Source: CAZVPF01 sp964628195 (lineage in GTDB: Bacteria; Planctomycetota; Phycisphaerae; Sedimentisphaerales; Anaerohalosphaeraceae). From it: DNA of 64,000 nucleotides. Positions 26,216 to 36,193 of this stretch are shown here, one piece after another. The notes below the pieces were generated by a model, which saw only the letters and a list, made by a program, of their open reading frames with translations, had not been told where the DNA came from and did no database searches. Positions within the stretch are counted from its first letter, which is position 1; the number at the start of each line of letters is the position of its first letter. The stretch is from the NCBI GenBank assembly GCA_964628195.1, contig CAZVPF010000002.1:62001-126000 (forward strand), read 5' to 3'. The position numbers and the translations under genes are program-made.

Positions 26216-29200
26216 TTACGAGGGGGTTATTTTCAACGTTATGATCTCGAACGGTTTGAAATTAATTTTAATATTTCGGGATTTGTGTTCGATCTTTTCG
26301 AGTTCTCTTTCGAGTATGTTGGTTTTCTGAACTTGTTTTATGTCGAACGCGGTTGTGAGTATGCACGAGCCCCTTGACCGGCTGTTCTCGTAGAGTCTTA
26401 CAACGATGCCGCTGCCGTCCTCCGAGCGTTTGACGGTTTCTATCACCAAGTTCTCGCGGTCAACGCAGACAAGCGAGGACGGCGAAGAGGGGCCGGCGGA
26501 GTCAGCGACTTTGCCCGTCGTCTTTACTATCGGAGGGTTGTTGAGCAGGTACGCCGCTTTTACCGTCGCCGAACCTGACTTGCCGCTGTGGGGCAGCAGG
26601 GCATAAGTGAAGTGATGAATTCCTTCGTCAGCGTGTTCGTCGGGTTCGGTGGTGGCGCGGAGAAGCGAGAGACGCATAACATTATCACGTACATCGTGGC
26701 CGTACTTGCAGTCGTTCAGCAGGCTCACGCCGTAATCATTTTCGCTCAGGTCGGCCCATTTTTGCGCGACTACCTCAAAGCGTGCCTGGTCCCAGCTTGT
26801 ATTCCTGTGAGTCGGACGTTCGATCCGGCCCCACTGAATGTCATAGGTGGCGCAGGTGGCGAGGATGTCGACGGGAAATACGACCTTGAGCAGCAGGTGC
26901 TTTTCGTTCCAGTCGACCGTGGTGTCGAAGGTTATCTGCGGGCTGCCTTGGGTGATGGAGATAAGCTGGGTTATCGTGCTGTGCTGGATGGTGCGCGTTA
27001 TCTTCAGTGTTGCGCGGAGCGGCCCTGTTTCGATAAGCTCGATTGATGACGCCGCTTCGGGTTCAAAGCATTTATCTTCGAAGAAGATATCTATGTCCCA
27101 TGCGTTCCAGTTCAGCGGGCGGTCCTCGAAAGCCTGGAAGATGTTGCCGTTTTTGCCCGGCTGGAGCACTGAGCGGTCATTTTCCTTGTCGTATATTTCT
27201 GTTATGTCGCCGGCGTCGCTGAATACAACCCGGATAAAGTCGTTTTCAAGGTGCCTCCCGGTTGCTTTAATGTTAGAGGCGGGCAACTCCGTGTCGGCTG
27301 ATTCGGCAAAAACAGCCGGTGTTATTGAATAAGGCGCCAGTGCAGGAAGCTCAACCAGCGTGCCGGTCTCGGTTTGCTGGGTCCTGCAGGCCGTGCCGCC
27401 GGGCAGTGTCAATGTTTTGCCTTCCGCCAGCTTTGCCTCGAGATGCACAACAGAAGGTTCCTCAAAGCTGTTTGCGTTCACGATAAGTGCATCAGCGGAA
27501 AAAGCGGGGGACAGCGTTTCGAGGGCTTTGTCAATGGTGTCCCTTGCCGAGGCAAGTACCTGCTCATACTGCGCGAGCGAGTCGGTATAGACCTGCCCGA
27601 TGCTCGAGCCCGGGATAATGTCATGGAACTGGTTCAGGCAGACAAGTTTCCATGCCTCTTCAAGCTTTTGGGCCGGGTATTCGTACCCCTCGATAAGCAG
27701 CGACGCGAAAGAGGCGAGAAACTCCGCGTTGTGCAGGGCGAACTCGGATTTGCGGTTGGCTTTTTTGTTGGCTGCCTGCGTGGTGAATGTTCCGCGGTGC
27801 AGCTCGAGGTAGAGCTCTTCGTTCCAGACCGGCAGTTTGCCTGCGGCGTTTTTCTCGAGCGTTTTGAAAAAGTCGTGCACGGAGCCTTGTGTTACCCGCG
27901 GCATTGAGGGGAATTGTTTGTATTCCCGCATTGTTTCAAGCATATCGATTGTGGGTCCCCCTCCGCCGTCACCGTGGCCGAATAGCGTAAGCATGCAGTC
28001 GTTGACCTCTTTCTGCCGGTATCTTGCCCAGCATTGATAAATCTCGGTCGCGTTTGCCCTGCCGTTATAATTCGCTGCGCCCTGCGGGTCTTGCTCATGG
28101 GGTGTTGTGTGGAAGTGGGTCAATACTTTTGACCCGTCAATCCCTTGCCATATGAAACTGTCGAAAGGCATCTGGTTGTACTGGTTCCAAGACAGCTTCG
28201 TCGTGAAGAAATATTTCATCTCGGCCAGCAGCATAAGCTGCGGCAGCGACCATGTGAACCCGAAGCAGTCCGGCAGCCAGACTACCGGCGAGTCGGAATT
28301 TGGGCCGAAGTTTTCGCGGAAAAATTTTCTGCCGAGTATGAACTGTCGCACCAGCGATTCGCCGCCTGTTACGGTGCAGTCGGACTCGACCCACATACCG
28401 CCCAGCGGTTCCCAGCGTTTTTTGGCGACCTGTTTTTTTATCTTCTCGAAAAGCTCGGGGTGGTCCTCCTTTACAAACTGGTAAAGCTGCGGCTGGGACT
28501 GGCTGAAGTGGTATTCGTCGAAGCGGTCCATGAGTTTAACCGCGTTCATGAACGTTTTGGCGGACTTCTGGCGCGTCTGGGTCAGCGTCCACAGCCATGC
28601 AACGTCGATATGGGCGTGTCCTGATGCGATTATGTCGACGTCGAGCGGATCGCCGGCCTGGGCGATTGCAAGCCGGAGGTATTTCAGCGCCTCTTTCACT
28701 GTTGCATAAAAGTTATCGGTTATAGGCTGCGTGATGTCGAGCATTTTGAATGCGTTGTCGAGGGCATTTATTATTTTTGCACAAGCCGGGCTTTGCTGGT
28801 CAATTACGTTCACTGCGTCCAGGGCGGTTCGGGCAAGTGCAATGAAGTCGCGCGTGTCAGGGTCGACAAGGCCAACAGCGCATCGGCCCATGGCGACAAC
28901 AGCCGTTACTTCCCAGATACTTGTTTTGTAAAGTCCGAAGTAACCGTGCAGGGCGAGGTGGTGGTCCTTTCCGTCGCAGTATTTTTTATCGAGCGGGACG
29001 TTCTGGTGGTGACGGTCACATGACATATAAGGTTCGCCGTCGATGTAGATCATAGCGTCGGGGTGAGAAAAGTCCGCCTTTTCGCCGAGCGGCAGGATAA
29101 GCTCCACCTGCCTGTTGGCAAACTCTGCCGGCACCTTGAACATTGATCGCATATTGAATACCGGCCCTTCGCTGCCCCACGGTGTGCCCGCTGCCAGTTC

Positions 29201-29371
29201 GAGCCAGTCGGAGTCGTCGATGCCGGCGCGAATTTGCGGAGCCTCATCGGGGCTCTGCACTGGCAGATATTTCCATGAGGGAAGATCGAACAATTCGGTG
29301 TATTCGAGCGATTTGATATAATCGAGCCTCTTTTTGAGCTTTTCTTTTGTCCGGTAAATGTCGTGATACAT
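26216..29371 (-). CDS. Alpha-mannosidase, glycoside hydrolase family 38
   Basis: 1051-residue exo-acting alpha-mannosidase. The catalytic GH38 domain begins near residue 245 with ASGHAHIDVAWLWTL (zinc ligands His and Asp), continues with SQSQPQLYQFVKE, the GGMWVESDCTVTGGESLVRQ region and VVWLPDCFGFTWSLPQ, whose Asp is the family nucleophile. A middle helical bundle and the C-terminal beta-sandwich domains follow. An N-terminal ~240-residue beta domain is typical of the YbgG/ManB-like subgroup. No signal peptide, so probably cytoplasmic. AGGAAG lies three bases before the ATG. It is divergent from the GH20-type gene; together they suggest use of mannose/N-acetylhexosamine-containing glycans. 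Confidence 0.95.
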   Translation of the reverse strand: MYHDIYRTKEKLKKRLDYIKSLEYTELFDLPSWKYLPVQSPDEAPQIRAGIDDSDWLELAAGTPWGSEGPVFNMRSMFKVPAEFANRQVELILPLGEKADFSHPDAMIYIDGEPYMSCDRHHQNVPLDKKYCDGKDHHLALHGYFGLYKTSIWEVTAVVAMGRCAVGLVDPDTRDFIALARTALDAVNVIDQQSPACAKIINALDNAFKMLDITQPITDNFYATVKEALKYLRLAIAQAGDPLDVDIIASGHAHIDVAWLWTLTQTRQKSAKTFMNAVKLMDRFDEYHFSQSQPQLYQFVKEDHPELFEKIKKQVAKKRWEPLGGMWVESDCTVTGGESLVRQFILGRKFFRENFGPNSDSPVVWLPDCFGFTWSLPQLMLLAEMKYFFTTKLSWNQYNQMPFDSFIWQGIDGSKVLTHFHTTPHEQDPQGAANYNGRANATEIYQCWARYRQKEVNDCMLTLFGHGDGGGGPTIDMLETMREYKQFPSMPRVTQGSVHDFFKTLEKNAAGKLPVWNEELYLELHRGTFTTQAANKKANRKSEFALHNAEFLASFASLLIEGYEYPAQKLEEAWKLVCLNQFHDIIPGSSIGQVYTDSLAQYEQVLASARDTIDKALETLSPAFSADALIVNANSFEEPSVVHLEAKLAEGKTLTLPGGTACRTQQTETGTLVELPALAPYSITPAVFAESADTELPASNIKATGRHLENDFIRVVFSDAGDITEIYDKENDRSVLQPGKNGNIFQAFEDRPLNWNAWDIDIFFEDKCFEPEAASSIELIETGPLRATLKITRTIQHSTITQLISITQGSPQITFDTTVDWNEKHLLLKVVFPVDILATCATYDIQWGRIERPTHRNTSWDQARFEVVAQKWADLSENDYGVSLLNDCKYGHDVRDNVMRLSLLRATTEPDEHADEGIHHFTYALLPHSGKSGSATVKAAYLLNNPPIVKTTGKVADSAGPSSPSSLVCVDRENLVIETVKRSEDGSGIVVRLYENSRSRGSCILTTAFDIKQVQKTNILERELEKIEHKSRNIKINFKPFEIITLKITPS

Positions 29372-29487
29372 AGTCTTCCTGTTTATAACAAATTATCTAA
29401 ATTGCCAATTTATGCCCTTATATATAGCACAGCCCGCTGTCAGGGCAAGGGGCAAAAGCAGAAATGACCGATAAATTTTGTGCGGAT

Positions 29488-29516
29488 TTGTCATAATTAT
29501 TGTCAATTCATGATAT
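29488..29516 (+). promoter_or_regulatory. Candidate promoter of the hexosaminidase/TRAP block
   Basis: TTGTCA at 29488-29493, 17-nt spacer, TGATAT at 29511-29516 (five and four consensus matches). Start site near 29523, about 45 nt before the chosen start codon. Confidence 0.4.
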
Positions 29517-29569
29517 TGCTGGTATTTTTGGTGCTTGAAATGCGATCGAAACAGGTATGGGAGATTTTT

Positions 29570-31543
29570 ATGAAATTTATGAATACTTTATTGTGTTTTT
29601 TGGCAGGTTTTTGCGTTTTGCTCTCGCTGGCGGCCCAGGCAGGCTCGCACGTTGGTGAATATTTGTTTGTTCCGGCACCGAAGTCTGTTGAGTATACCGG
29701 CGATGAGCTTTCGCTTGAGGACGGAAAGCTGATATATCTCAGCTTTAACTCGCCTTTCATTGAAGCGTCACAGAGAGACAAATTACTTATGATCGCTGAA
29801 GATATACAGCGCGCAATTAGTGAAGCCGGTGTAAGGTGGCAGATAACAACAAGGCCTGTAAGAGCAATCGACAGTCCGGCTATGACCCTGTCGATCGCCG
29901 GGATATCACCTTTAATGAAAAGCGAAAGTTATAAATTAAATGTCAACCCGAACAGTATTTCCATAGTATCAGCCGATGCTGCCGGCGCTTTCTATGCTGC
30001 CAAAACTCTCGCGCAGATGTGCAGGCAGTTTGCGGGACAAAAAAATCTGCCTTGCGTCAAGATAACCGACAGCCCGGATTTTGCAAACCGCGGCGTGATG
30101 CTTGACGTCAGCAGGAGCAAGGTGCCGACTATGCAGACACTTAAGGGCATAATCGACCTTCTGGCCGCATGGAAAGTAAACCAGCTTCAGCTTTACATGG
30201 AACATACCTTTAACTATCTCGGCCATGAGAAGGTTTGGGAAAATGCCTCGCCTTTTACCGGACAGCAGATACTTGAGCTGGATAAATATTGCAGCGATCG
30301 GTTCATCGAACTTGTGCCGAACCAGAACTCGTTCGGACACATGGAAAGGTGGCTGATGCACGAACCCTATAACGAGCTTGCAGAGTGCGCCGCCGGCTGT
30401 CCGGAGCATATCGAACCGCGGACGCTTTGCCCGATAGACCCGCGTTCGATCCGGTTAGTGGCAGGGCTTTACGAGCAGCTTTTGCCGCATTTTTCAAGCA
30501 GGCACTTCAATGTCGGTTGTGATGAGACATTCGGGCTCGGCAAGGGCAGAAGCAGGGATGTATGCCAACAGAAAGGCACAGGCGCCGTTTATCTTGAGTA
30601 CCTTATGAAAGTTTACGATCTTTGCAGCAGGCACGGGCGAACGATGCAGTTTTGGGGTGATGTGATACTAAACCACCCGGAACTTATCGAGCATCTGCCC
30701 GGCGATGTTATTCCCCTTGCCTGGGGCTACGAGAAGGAACACAACTGGTCGCAGGTCTGCGGCAAGTTCGCTGATGCAGGGCTTGAGTTTTATGTTTGCC
30801 CGGGAACATCTTCCTGGAACTCTGTATTGGGCAGAAGCGACGAGGCGAAAGAGAATATCCGAAACGCGGCTAAGTACGGCATCGAGTACGGCGCGACGGG
30901 CTTGTTAAATACCGAATGGGGCGACAGGTATGGATACTGGCAGCCTTACCCGGTTCACCTGCCCTGGCTGATGTACGGCGCTGCGGTTTCATGGAACTAT
31001 AAGGGCAGCGAGTCGATGGACGTTGCGAAGATGTCCGACGAGTTTATATTCTGCGACAAGGCTGGTCTGACCGGGCAAGTGCTCTATGAGCTTGGGGAAG
31101 TTTACCGCCATGCGGGTGTGGATGTGTTCAACTGGTCGATACTCGCCCGGTTACTGCTTTTGCCGGAGCAGGGAATTAAGGCAAGGTTTATGAAGGACCT
31201 TACCAGGGAAGGGCTTGAAAAAACACTTGCCGAAATTGACATAATAATTGAAAAGCTCGACGGGCAAATGATGGACCGGCCCGACGCGGAGCTTATCGAA
31301 GCTGAGATAAGGCACGGGGCGGCACTGCTCAAACACGCATGCAGGTTCGGGCTGATGAAGATCGACGCTGGGCAAAAGGGATTTGATGTCCTCGATCAGG
31401 GCAGAAGGGAAGAAATGGCCCGCCGGCTTAGGCGGATAATCACCGAACAGCAGCGTATATGGGTGCAGCGCAACAGGATCGGGGGCATGAACCACAGCGT
31501 AAACAGCATGGAGAAACTGCTGAAGTTGTATACGGGTAAATAG
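29570..31543 (+). CDS. Secreted beta-N-acetylhexosaminidase-like protein, GH20 type
   Basis: 657 residues with a signal peptide (FMNTLLCFLAGFCVLLSLAAQAGS). A GH20b-like alpha/beta domain (about 30-165) precedes a TIM barrel that opens with FANRGVMLDVSRSKVP. The family's neighbouring Asp-Glu pair is seen in FNVGCDETFG at residues 318-319. A helical C-terminal domain follows (about 500-657). GH20 enzymes cleave terminal GlcNAc/GalNAc by substrate-assisted catalysis. GGGAG six bases before ATG 29570 sets the start; the longer frame to 29480 is unlikely. It stands directly upstream of the TRAP transporter genes. Confidence 0.88.
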   Translation: MKFMNTLLCFLAGFCVLLSLAAQAGSHVGEYLFVPAPKSVEYTGDELSLEDGKLIYLSFNSPFIEASQRDKLLMIAEDIQRAISEAGVRWQITTRPVRAIDSPAMTLSIAGISPLMKSESYKLNVNPNSISIVSADAAGAFYAAKTLAQMCRQFAGQKNLPCVKITDSPDFANRGVMLDVSRSKVPTMQTLKGIIDLLAAWKVNQLQLYMEHTFNYLGHEKVWENASPFTGQQILELDKYCSDRFIELVPNQNSFGHMERWLMHEPYNELAECAAGCPEHIEPRTLCPIDPRSIRLVAGLYEQLLPHFSSRHFNVGCDETFGLGKGRSRDVCQQKGTGAVYLEYLMKVYDLCSRHGRTMQFWGDVILNHPELIEHLPGDVIPLAWGYEKEHNWSQVCGKFADAGLEFYVCPGTSSWNSVLGRSDEAKENIRNAAKYGIEYGATGLLNTEWGDRYGYWQPYPVHLPWLMYGAAVSWNYKGSESMDVAKMSDEFIFCDKAGLTGQVLYELGEVYRHAGVDVFNWSILARLLLLPEQGIKARFMKDLTREGLEKTLAEIDIIIEKLDGQMMDRPDAELIEAEIRHGAALLKHACRFGLMKIDAGQKGFDVLDQGRREEMARRLRRIITEQQRIWVQRNRIGGMNHSVNSMEKLLKLYTGK

Positions 31544-31638
31544 AAAACGTCTCAATCTGGCAGGGGAAAGATTCATGCTTGCATATCCGTTGTGTTGACA
31601 TTACAATGCATTTGTTACAAAAATTAAGGAGTTATTGC

Positions 31639-32661
31639 ATGAAGTTACTCAGAAACTGTATGCTGTTTGTTTTATGCTCAGCGGTTTTGTGTGTGTTTTC
31701 CGGCTGTGAAAACTCCGGCGACCCTTCCGGTGCCGCAGGGAGTAAAAAGAAAAAGACCATCAAGCTCTCGCACAGTCACCAGGCGGACTTCTCATCCGAA
31801 ATACACACAGCCGCATGGATATTCCAGAAGTGGGTCAACGACCACAGCGATACGCTTGAGGTAAATATCTACGCATCCAGCGCTCTGGGCCAGGAGCGGG
31901 AGGTTTACGAGGGAATGCAGCTTGGCGGCGGTGCGAGTTGTATTATTAGCGGCACGGCGATACTGAATAATTTTAACTCGAAGATAGGCGTGCTCGATCT
32001 GCCTTTCCTTTGGGAGGGATATGACCATGTTCACGCTGTACTTGATGCAGAAGTTGGCGAACTGCTGGCAGGTGAGCTTGAACAGCAGGGCCTTGTAGTG
32101 CTTGCCTGGATGGACAGCTGGGGGTATAGAAATGTTGTTACCTCGAACAGGGAAGTTAAGACACCGAGCGACCTTGAAGGGCTGAAGATACGCACAATCG
32201 AGAGCCCTGTCTATATCGAGGCGATAAAGGCAATGGGGGCAAACGCGACCCCGATGGCTTTCGGTGAGGTTTATCCCTCACTCCAGACGGGCGTGCTGGA
32301 CGGTTTCGAGCACAGCGCATCGGTTGTCAAGGCCAACAAGTTTTACGAAGTTGCAGATTATATCGCGCTTACGCGACACCTTTTTGGCCCGCTTGTCTTT
32401 GTTTATTCCAAGGCACAATGGCAAAAGCTCAGCGATGACGAAAAGGCGGTTATAAAAGAAGCGGCGATGATGGCGCGGGACGTTCAGAGGTCCCTTGCCC
32501 CGCTGCGTGAGCAGGAGGCCCTGAAGTTCCTCAGTGAAAAGGGGATGGTTATAAACGACATTGACACCAGCGGTTTCAGGGAAAAAGCAAGGACGGTGCA
32601 GAATACTCTCGCGCAGGAAAGAGGCGCTGTGGAACTTCTCGATAAAATTCGCGATTATTGA
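31639..32661 (+). CDS. dctP: TRAP transporter substrate-binding lipoprotein, DctP family
   Basis: 340-residue periplasmic binding protein of a tripartite ATP-independent transporter, whose substrates are usually organic acids such as sugar acids. A lipoprotein signal ends in VFSGC, so it is membrane-tethered. Family features: IKLSHSHQADFSSEIHTAA, the ASSALGQEREVYEGMQLGG segment, and the LEGLKIRTIESPVYIEAIKAMGANATPM region with the Arg that grips a carboxylate, then VYPSLQTGVLDGFE. AAGGAG at 31626-31631 lies seven bases before the ATG. Immediately followed by both permease subunits. Confidence 0.95.
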   Translation: MKLLRNCMLFVLCSAVLCVFSGCENSGDPSGAAGSKKKKTIKLSHSHQADFSSEIHTAAWIFQKWVNDHSDTLEVNIYASSALGQEREVYEGMQLGGGASCIISGTAILNNFNSKIGVLDLPFLWEGYDHVHAVLDAEVGELLAGELEQQGLVVLAWMDSWGYRNVVTSNREVKTPSDLEGLKIRTIESPVYIEAIKAMGANATPMAFGEVYPSLQTGVLDGFEHSASVVKANKFYEVADYIALTRHLFGPLVFVYSKAQWQKLSDDEKAVIKEAAMMARDVQRSLAPLREQEALKFLSEKGMVINDIDTSGFREKARTVQNTLAQERGAVELLDKIRDY

Positions 32662-32672
32662 AGGTGTTGGCT

Positions 32673-33191
32673 TTGAAGAAAGTAATCAGCAAGGGACTTG
32701 GGTTTATTGACAGGGGTGTTGAGACGCTTATATGGACGGCGTTCGTTCTTATGGTGGTCGTAGGGCTGACACAGGTTTTCTGCAGGTACGCGCTCGGAAA
32801 TTCGCTGAGCTGGAGCGAGGAGTTTCAAAAGTTCATGCACATTTGGATAATATTCCTGGCGATACCGCTGGCGTACAAATACGACGGTCATATCGGGATG
32901 AATATTGTGTACGACCGGATGGGCAGGCGCCTTCGCTGGGTCTTTACACTGCTGATACACATTATGTGGATGGGCCTTGGAGGCGTGATGATGTTCTATT
33001 CGCTTCGGATAATGAAAGTAGCGAAGATGCAGACCAGCCCCGGCCTCGGGATTCGAATGGACCTTGTTTACCTGTGCATTGTCATAGGCGGCGGATACCT
33101 CTGTCTTATGGCGATGCGTAAAATCTGGGGACATATCTTCAGCCGAACCGGGCAAACCAGGTCCTCGGACACTGCAGAAGGGGGGCAATGA
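32673..33191 (+). CDS. dctQ: TRAP transporter small permease, DctQ family
   Basis: Four-helix membrane subunit that partners DctM. Helices lie at roughly residues 15-40, 50-70, 90-115 and 130-150; the signature GNSLSWSEEFQKFMHIWIIFLA is clear. The start is not certain: a TTG at 32673 has AAGGTG six bases upstream, while an in-frame TTG at 32658 would overlap the end of dctP by four bases. The gene's end overlaps dctM (ATGA), so translation is coupled. Confidence 0.92.
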   Translation: MKKVISKGLGFIDRGVETLIWTAFVLMVVVGLTQVFCRYALGNSLSWSEEFQKFMHIWIIFLAIPLAYKYDGHIGMNIVYDRMGRRLRWVFTLLIHIMWMGLGGVMMFYSLRIMKVAKMQTSPGLGIRMDLVYLCIVIGGGYLCLMAMRKIWGHIFSRTGQTRSSDTAEGGQ

Positions 33192-34483
33192 TGCTTGCGG
33201 GACTTTTTATACTGCTGCTTTTTTTGATACTACTTGGTACCCCGGTGCTTTTGGCGATTGGCGCGGTGGGCTTTGTTGGTGTGGTGATAAACGAACTTAA
33301 CCCGGCGTTCTTTCCGCAAAAGATGTTCGCGATGTTGGATTCTTTCAGTCTGCTTGCTATGCCGTATTTTATCCTTGCAGGCGAGCTTATGTCGCGAGGC
33401 GGGCTTAGCAGGAAACTGGTCGAATTTGCAGAAAAAGTTGTCGGGCACATGCGCGGCGGGCTCGGTCACGCGTCTGTTTTGTCGAACATTGCCTTTGCCA
33501 ACGTTTCCGGCTCGTCCACAGCGGCAACGGTCGCGATAGGTTCGATACTTATTCCCGCAATGAAGGAAAGAGGATACAAGCCGGGCTTTGCGGCTTCGCT
33601 GGTTGCCACTTCCGGTACGATAGGGCCCATCATTCCGCCAAGCATGACGATGATTGTTTACGGCGCTATGGCCGGCGTGTCAATTGGAGGACTGTTCCTT
33701 GCCGGTATACTGCCCGGCCTGTTGATAGGCACCGGGCTTATGGCGGTGATATATATTCACTCGTTCTTGCCCGGCTTTGCGGAACTTCGCAGGACCACAG
33801 GTAAATTTGACCTGGTGGTCGTGATCAAGTCGATACGCAAGGTCTGGGTCGCGCTGCTCGCCCCGGTTATTATACTGGGCGGAATACTCAGCGGTGTCTT
33901 TACCGCAACCGAGGCCGGCGTTGTCGCGTGTTTTTACGCGTTCATTGTTTCGTTCGTTATTTACAGGTCCGTCAAACTCCGGGACCTGCCGAAAATATTC
34001 CTCAACTCCGCCATAACATCCGCGATGGTCGTGGGAATTATTTCCATAGCAGGCGCGCTGGGGTGGCTGCTTTCCTACCTTGATTTTAACGAGGCTGTGC
34101 TGAATATGATAACCTCGATATCGAGCAGCCCGACGGTGGTCATGCTGATACTTATGTTCACGATGATGCTGCTGACTATGTTCGTCGAGTCGCTTGCAAT
34201 ACTGGTGATTATGATCCCCGTGATAACTTATATAACAAAGCAGTTCGGGTTCAATCCCTTGCATTTCGGGCTGCTTATGGTTTTCGCGACCCAGATCGGA
34301 GCTACTACACCCCCCGTGGCTGTGCTGCTGTTCGTGGCGACGGGTATCGCCAAAACTCCTTATGACCAGACCGTTCGTTACTGTCTGCCTTTTGTTTTGA
34401 CATTGATAGCTGTGCTTCTGATTTGTGCGTTTGTTCCGGCGATAACGACTTTTATTCCGGAACATTTTCTCGGAAGCCATTAG
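33188..34483 (+). CDS. dctM: TRAP transporter large permease, DctM family
   Basis: 431-residue membrane protein with about twelve helices that forms the Na+-driven transport channel. Typical segments: FSLLAMPYFILAGELMSRGGLSRKLV, GGLGHASVLSNIAFANVSGSSTA, SGTIGPIIPPSMTMIVYG, TATEAGVVA and QIGATTPPVAVLLF. The ATG overlaps the dctQ stop. IolB follows after 32 nt, linking uptake to sugar-acid or inositol-like catabolism. Confidence 0.96.
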   Translation: MMLAGLFILLLFLILLGTPVLLAIGAVGFVGVVINELNPAFFPQKMFAMLDSFSLLAMPYFILAGELMSRGGLSRKLVEFAEKVVGHMRGGLGHASVLSNIAFANVSGSSTAATVAIGSILIPAMKERGYKPGFAASLVATSGTIGPIIPPSMTMIVYGAMAGVSIGGLFLAGILPGLLIGTGLMAVIYIHSFLPGFAELRRTTGKFDLVVVIKSIRKVWVALLAPVIILGGILSGVFTATEAGVVACFYAFIVSFVIYRSVKLRDLPKIFLNSAITSAMVVGIISIAGALGWLLSYLDFNEAVLNMITSISSSPTVVMLILMFTMMLLTMFVESLAILVIMIPVITYITKQFGFNPLHFGLLMVFATQIGATTPPVAVLLFVATGIAKTPYDQTVRYCLPFVLTLIAVLLICAFVPAITTFIPEHFLGSH

Positions 34484-34515
34484 CGAGAGATAACATTTTT
34501 TTACGGAGGTGCAAA

Positions 34516-35367
34516 ATGCCCGCATTTATAAGAGCTTATGATAACAAGAACCAGCCGATCATAAACGTCGGCAATGACGTTGTGCCGACAATATATTTTA
34601 ATGTGCTGCGTTTGAACAGCGGCCAGAGCTGCAGTACGAAGCTTGAGGGATATGAATCGGTTTACGTGGTGATGAAAGGCAAATGCGATTTTGTTGTAAA
34701 CGGAAAAGGATTTGAAAATGTCGGGGGCAGGGACAATATCTGGTCCGGCAAGGCCGACTCGGTTTACGTGCCGACAGGCATGGAAGTTACTGTCGAGGCG
34801 AAAACCGATGATGTCGAAATTGCCGTCGCAGGCGGTCTTTGTGAGAATGTTTACGAGCCTTTCCGTGTCAAGCCCGGTCAAGTCGAGATGGTGGACGTCG
34901 GCTCGCCTGACACGCATTCGCACAGGCGGATTTTTCACATCCTCGGCCAAAATGCAGAAGGTCGCGCAGGCAATCTGCTCGTGAGTGAGCTTTACTGTGA
35001 CGGCGGCTGCTGGTCGGGCTATCCTTCCCATAAGCATGACGAGGATGTTGAGGGGACCGATGGATTTGATGAGACGGCATTCGAGGAAGTCTATTATTAC
35101 CGCTTCAACCCGGAAAACGGTTTTGGCGGGCAGTTCGTCTATCAGGAGGACGGCAGCAGCAATCTTTACATGACCCAGAGCGGCGACACCGTTCTTATAG
35201 ATAAAGGCTTTCACCCGACCGTGACCTCGCCGGGTCATGAAGAGTATATTTTTACGATAATCGTCGGCAGGACTCAGCGATCGCTCGTTCAGAACTTCCG
35301 TCAGGACCATCGTTATATAATGGACAAGATACCCGGCATCGGTGCGATGAGGGATAAATTCAAGTAA
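34516..35367 (+). CDS. iolB: IolB family isomerase (5-deoxy-glucuronate isomerase-like)
   Basis: 283-residue double cupin. The family enzyme converts 5-deoxy-glucuronate to 5-dehydro-2-deoxygluconate in myo-inositol breakdown. Matching segments are WSGYPSHKHDED (metal-binding His), EEVYYYRFNPENGFGGQFVY and IDKGFHPTVTSPGHEEY. GGAGGTG lies five bases before the ATG. No other iol gene is present; next to a TRAP transporter and an SDR it may act on a related uronate derivative, so the exact substrate is open. Confidence 0.85.
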   Translation: MPAFIRAYDNKNQPIINVGNDVVPTIYFNVLRLNSGQSCSTKLEGYESVYVVMKGKCDFVVNGKGFENVGGRDNIWSGKADSVYVPTGMEVTVEAKTDDVEIAVAGGLCENVYEPFRVKPGQVEMVDVGSPDTHSHRRIFHILGQNAEGRAGNLLVSELYCDGGCWSGYPSHKHDEDVEGTDGFDETAFEEVYYYRFNPENGFGGQFVYQEDGSSNLYMTQSGDTVLIDKGFHPTVTSPGHEEYIFTIIVGRTQRSLVQNFRQDHRYIMDKIPGIGAMRDKFK

Positions 35368-35410
35368 TCAAAATGGGGCAATCAGTTATAGTTAAGCGAC
35401 AGGTGACAGG

Positions 35411-36181
35411 ATGAACAGTCTTGATCTTTTTAAACTTGAAGGAAAGCGGGCACTTATAACCGGCTCGAGCAAAGGCATCGGTTTTTCCATAGCTAAGGGC
35501 CTTGCAGGCGCCGGCGCGGATATCGTTCTCAACGGCAGGAATCTAAAGAGGCTCGAAGAAGCACAAGCGGAAATGCAAAAGCAGGGCTTTAATGTTTACA
35601 CCAGCGCATTCGACGTTTGCAGGGACAGCGAAGTTGCCGGGGCACTCGAGGATATTGAAAAACAAGCAGGCCCCGTTGATATCGTAGTCAACAACGCGGG
35701 CATTAATCTTCGCAATCCTTTTGAGGATTACAGGCTCGAGGACTGGGACAGGATGATGGACGTCAACCTTAAGGGCGCGTTCATTGTCTCCAAGGCGTTC
35801 GGTCGCAGGATGATAGAGCGAAAAGCAGGTAAGATAATCAACATCTGCTCTATGCAAAGTGAGCTTGGCAGGCCGACGATCACCCCCTACGCCGCGACAA
35901 AGGGCGGCCTCAAGATGCTCACAAAAGGCATGGCGACCGAGTGGGGCAAACATAACATACAGGTCAACGGACTCGGGCCGGGTTATTTTGTGACCGACCT
36001 GACAAAACCTTTGGTTGAAGACGAGAAGTTCAACGCTTGGCTGTGTTCGAGGACACCCGCAAATCGATGGGGCGACCCCGACGAGCTTATAGGTGCGGCG
36101 GTTTTTCTCGCCTCGGCGGCGTCGAATTATGTCAACGGGCATATACTTTATGTTGATGGTGGCATGTTGGGTTGTGTTTGA
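35411..36181 (+). CDS. SDR-family oxidoreductase, gluconate 5-dehydrogenase/KduD-like
   Basis: 256-residue classical short-chain dehydrogenase with a Rossmann NAD(P) motif (TGSSKGIGFSIAKGL), NNAGIN, and catalytic Ser...Tyr-x3-Lys (NICSMQS; PYAATKGG). The C-terminal region (NGLGPGYFVTDLTKPLVEDEKF, then GGMLGCV) is closest in look to gluconate 5-dehydrogenase and 2-keto-3-deoxygluconate dehydrogenase. It sits after iolB, likely in the same transcript, and supports sugar-acid oxidation or reduction. The specific substrate cannot be read. Confidence 0.9.
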   Translation: MNSLDLFKLEGKRALITGSSKGIGFSIAKGLAGAGADIVLNGRNLKRLEEAQAEMQKQGFNVYTSAFDVCRDSEVAGALEDIEKQAGPVDIVVNNAGINLRNPFEDYRLEDWDRMMDVNLKGAFIVSKAFGRRMIERKAGKIINICSMQSELGRPTITPYAATKGGLKMLTKGMATEWGKHNIQVNGLGPGYFVTDLTKPLVEDEKFNAWLCSRTPANRWGDPDELIGAAVFLASAASNYVNGHILYVDGGMLGCV

Positions 36182-36193
36182 TATAATGATGGC

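Noticed and set aside
30436..30460. TTCGATCC resembling a tRNA T-loop
   Set aside because: Flanks do not pair and it lies within the hexosaminidase coding sequence.
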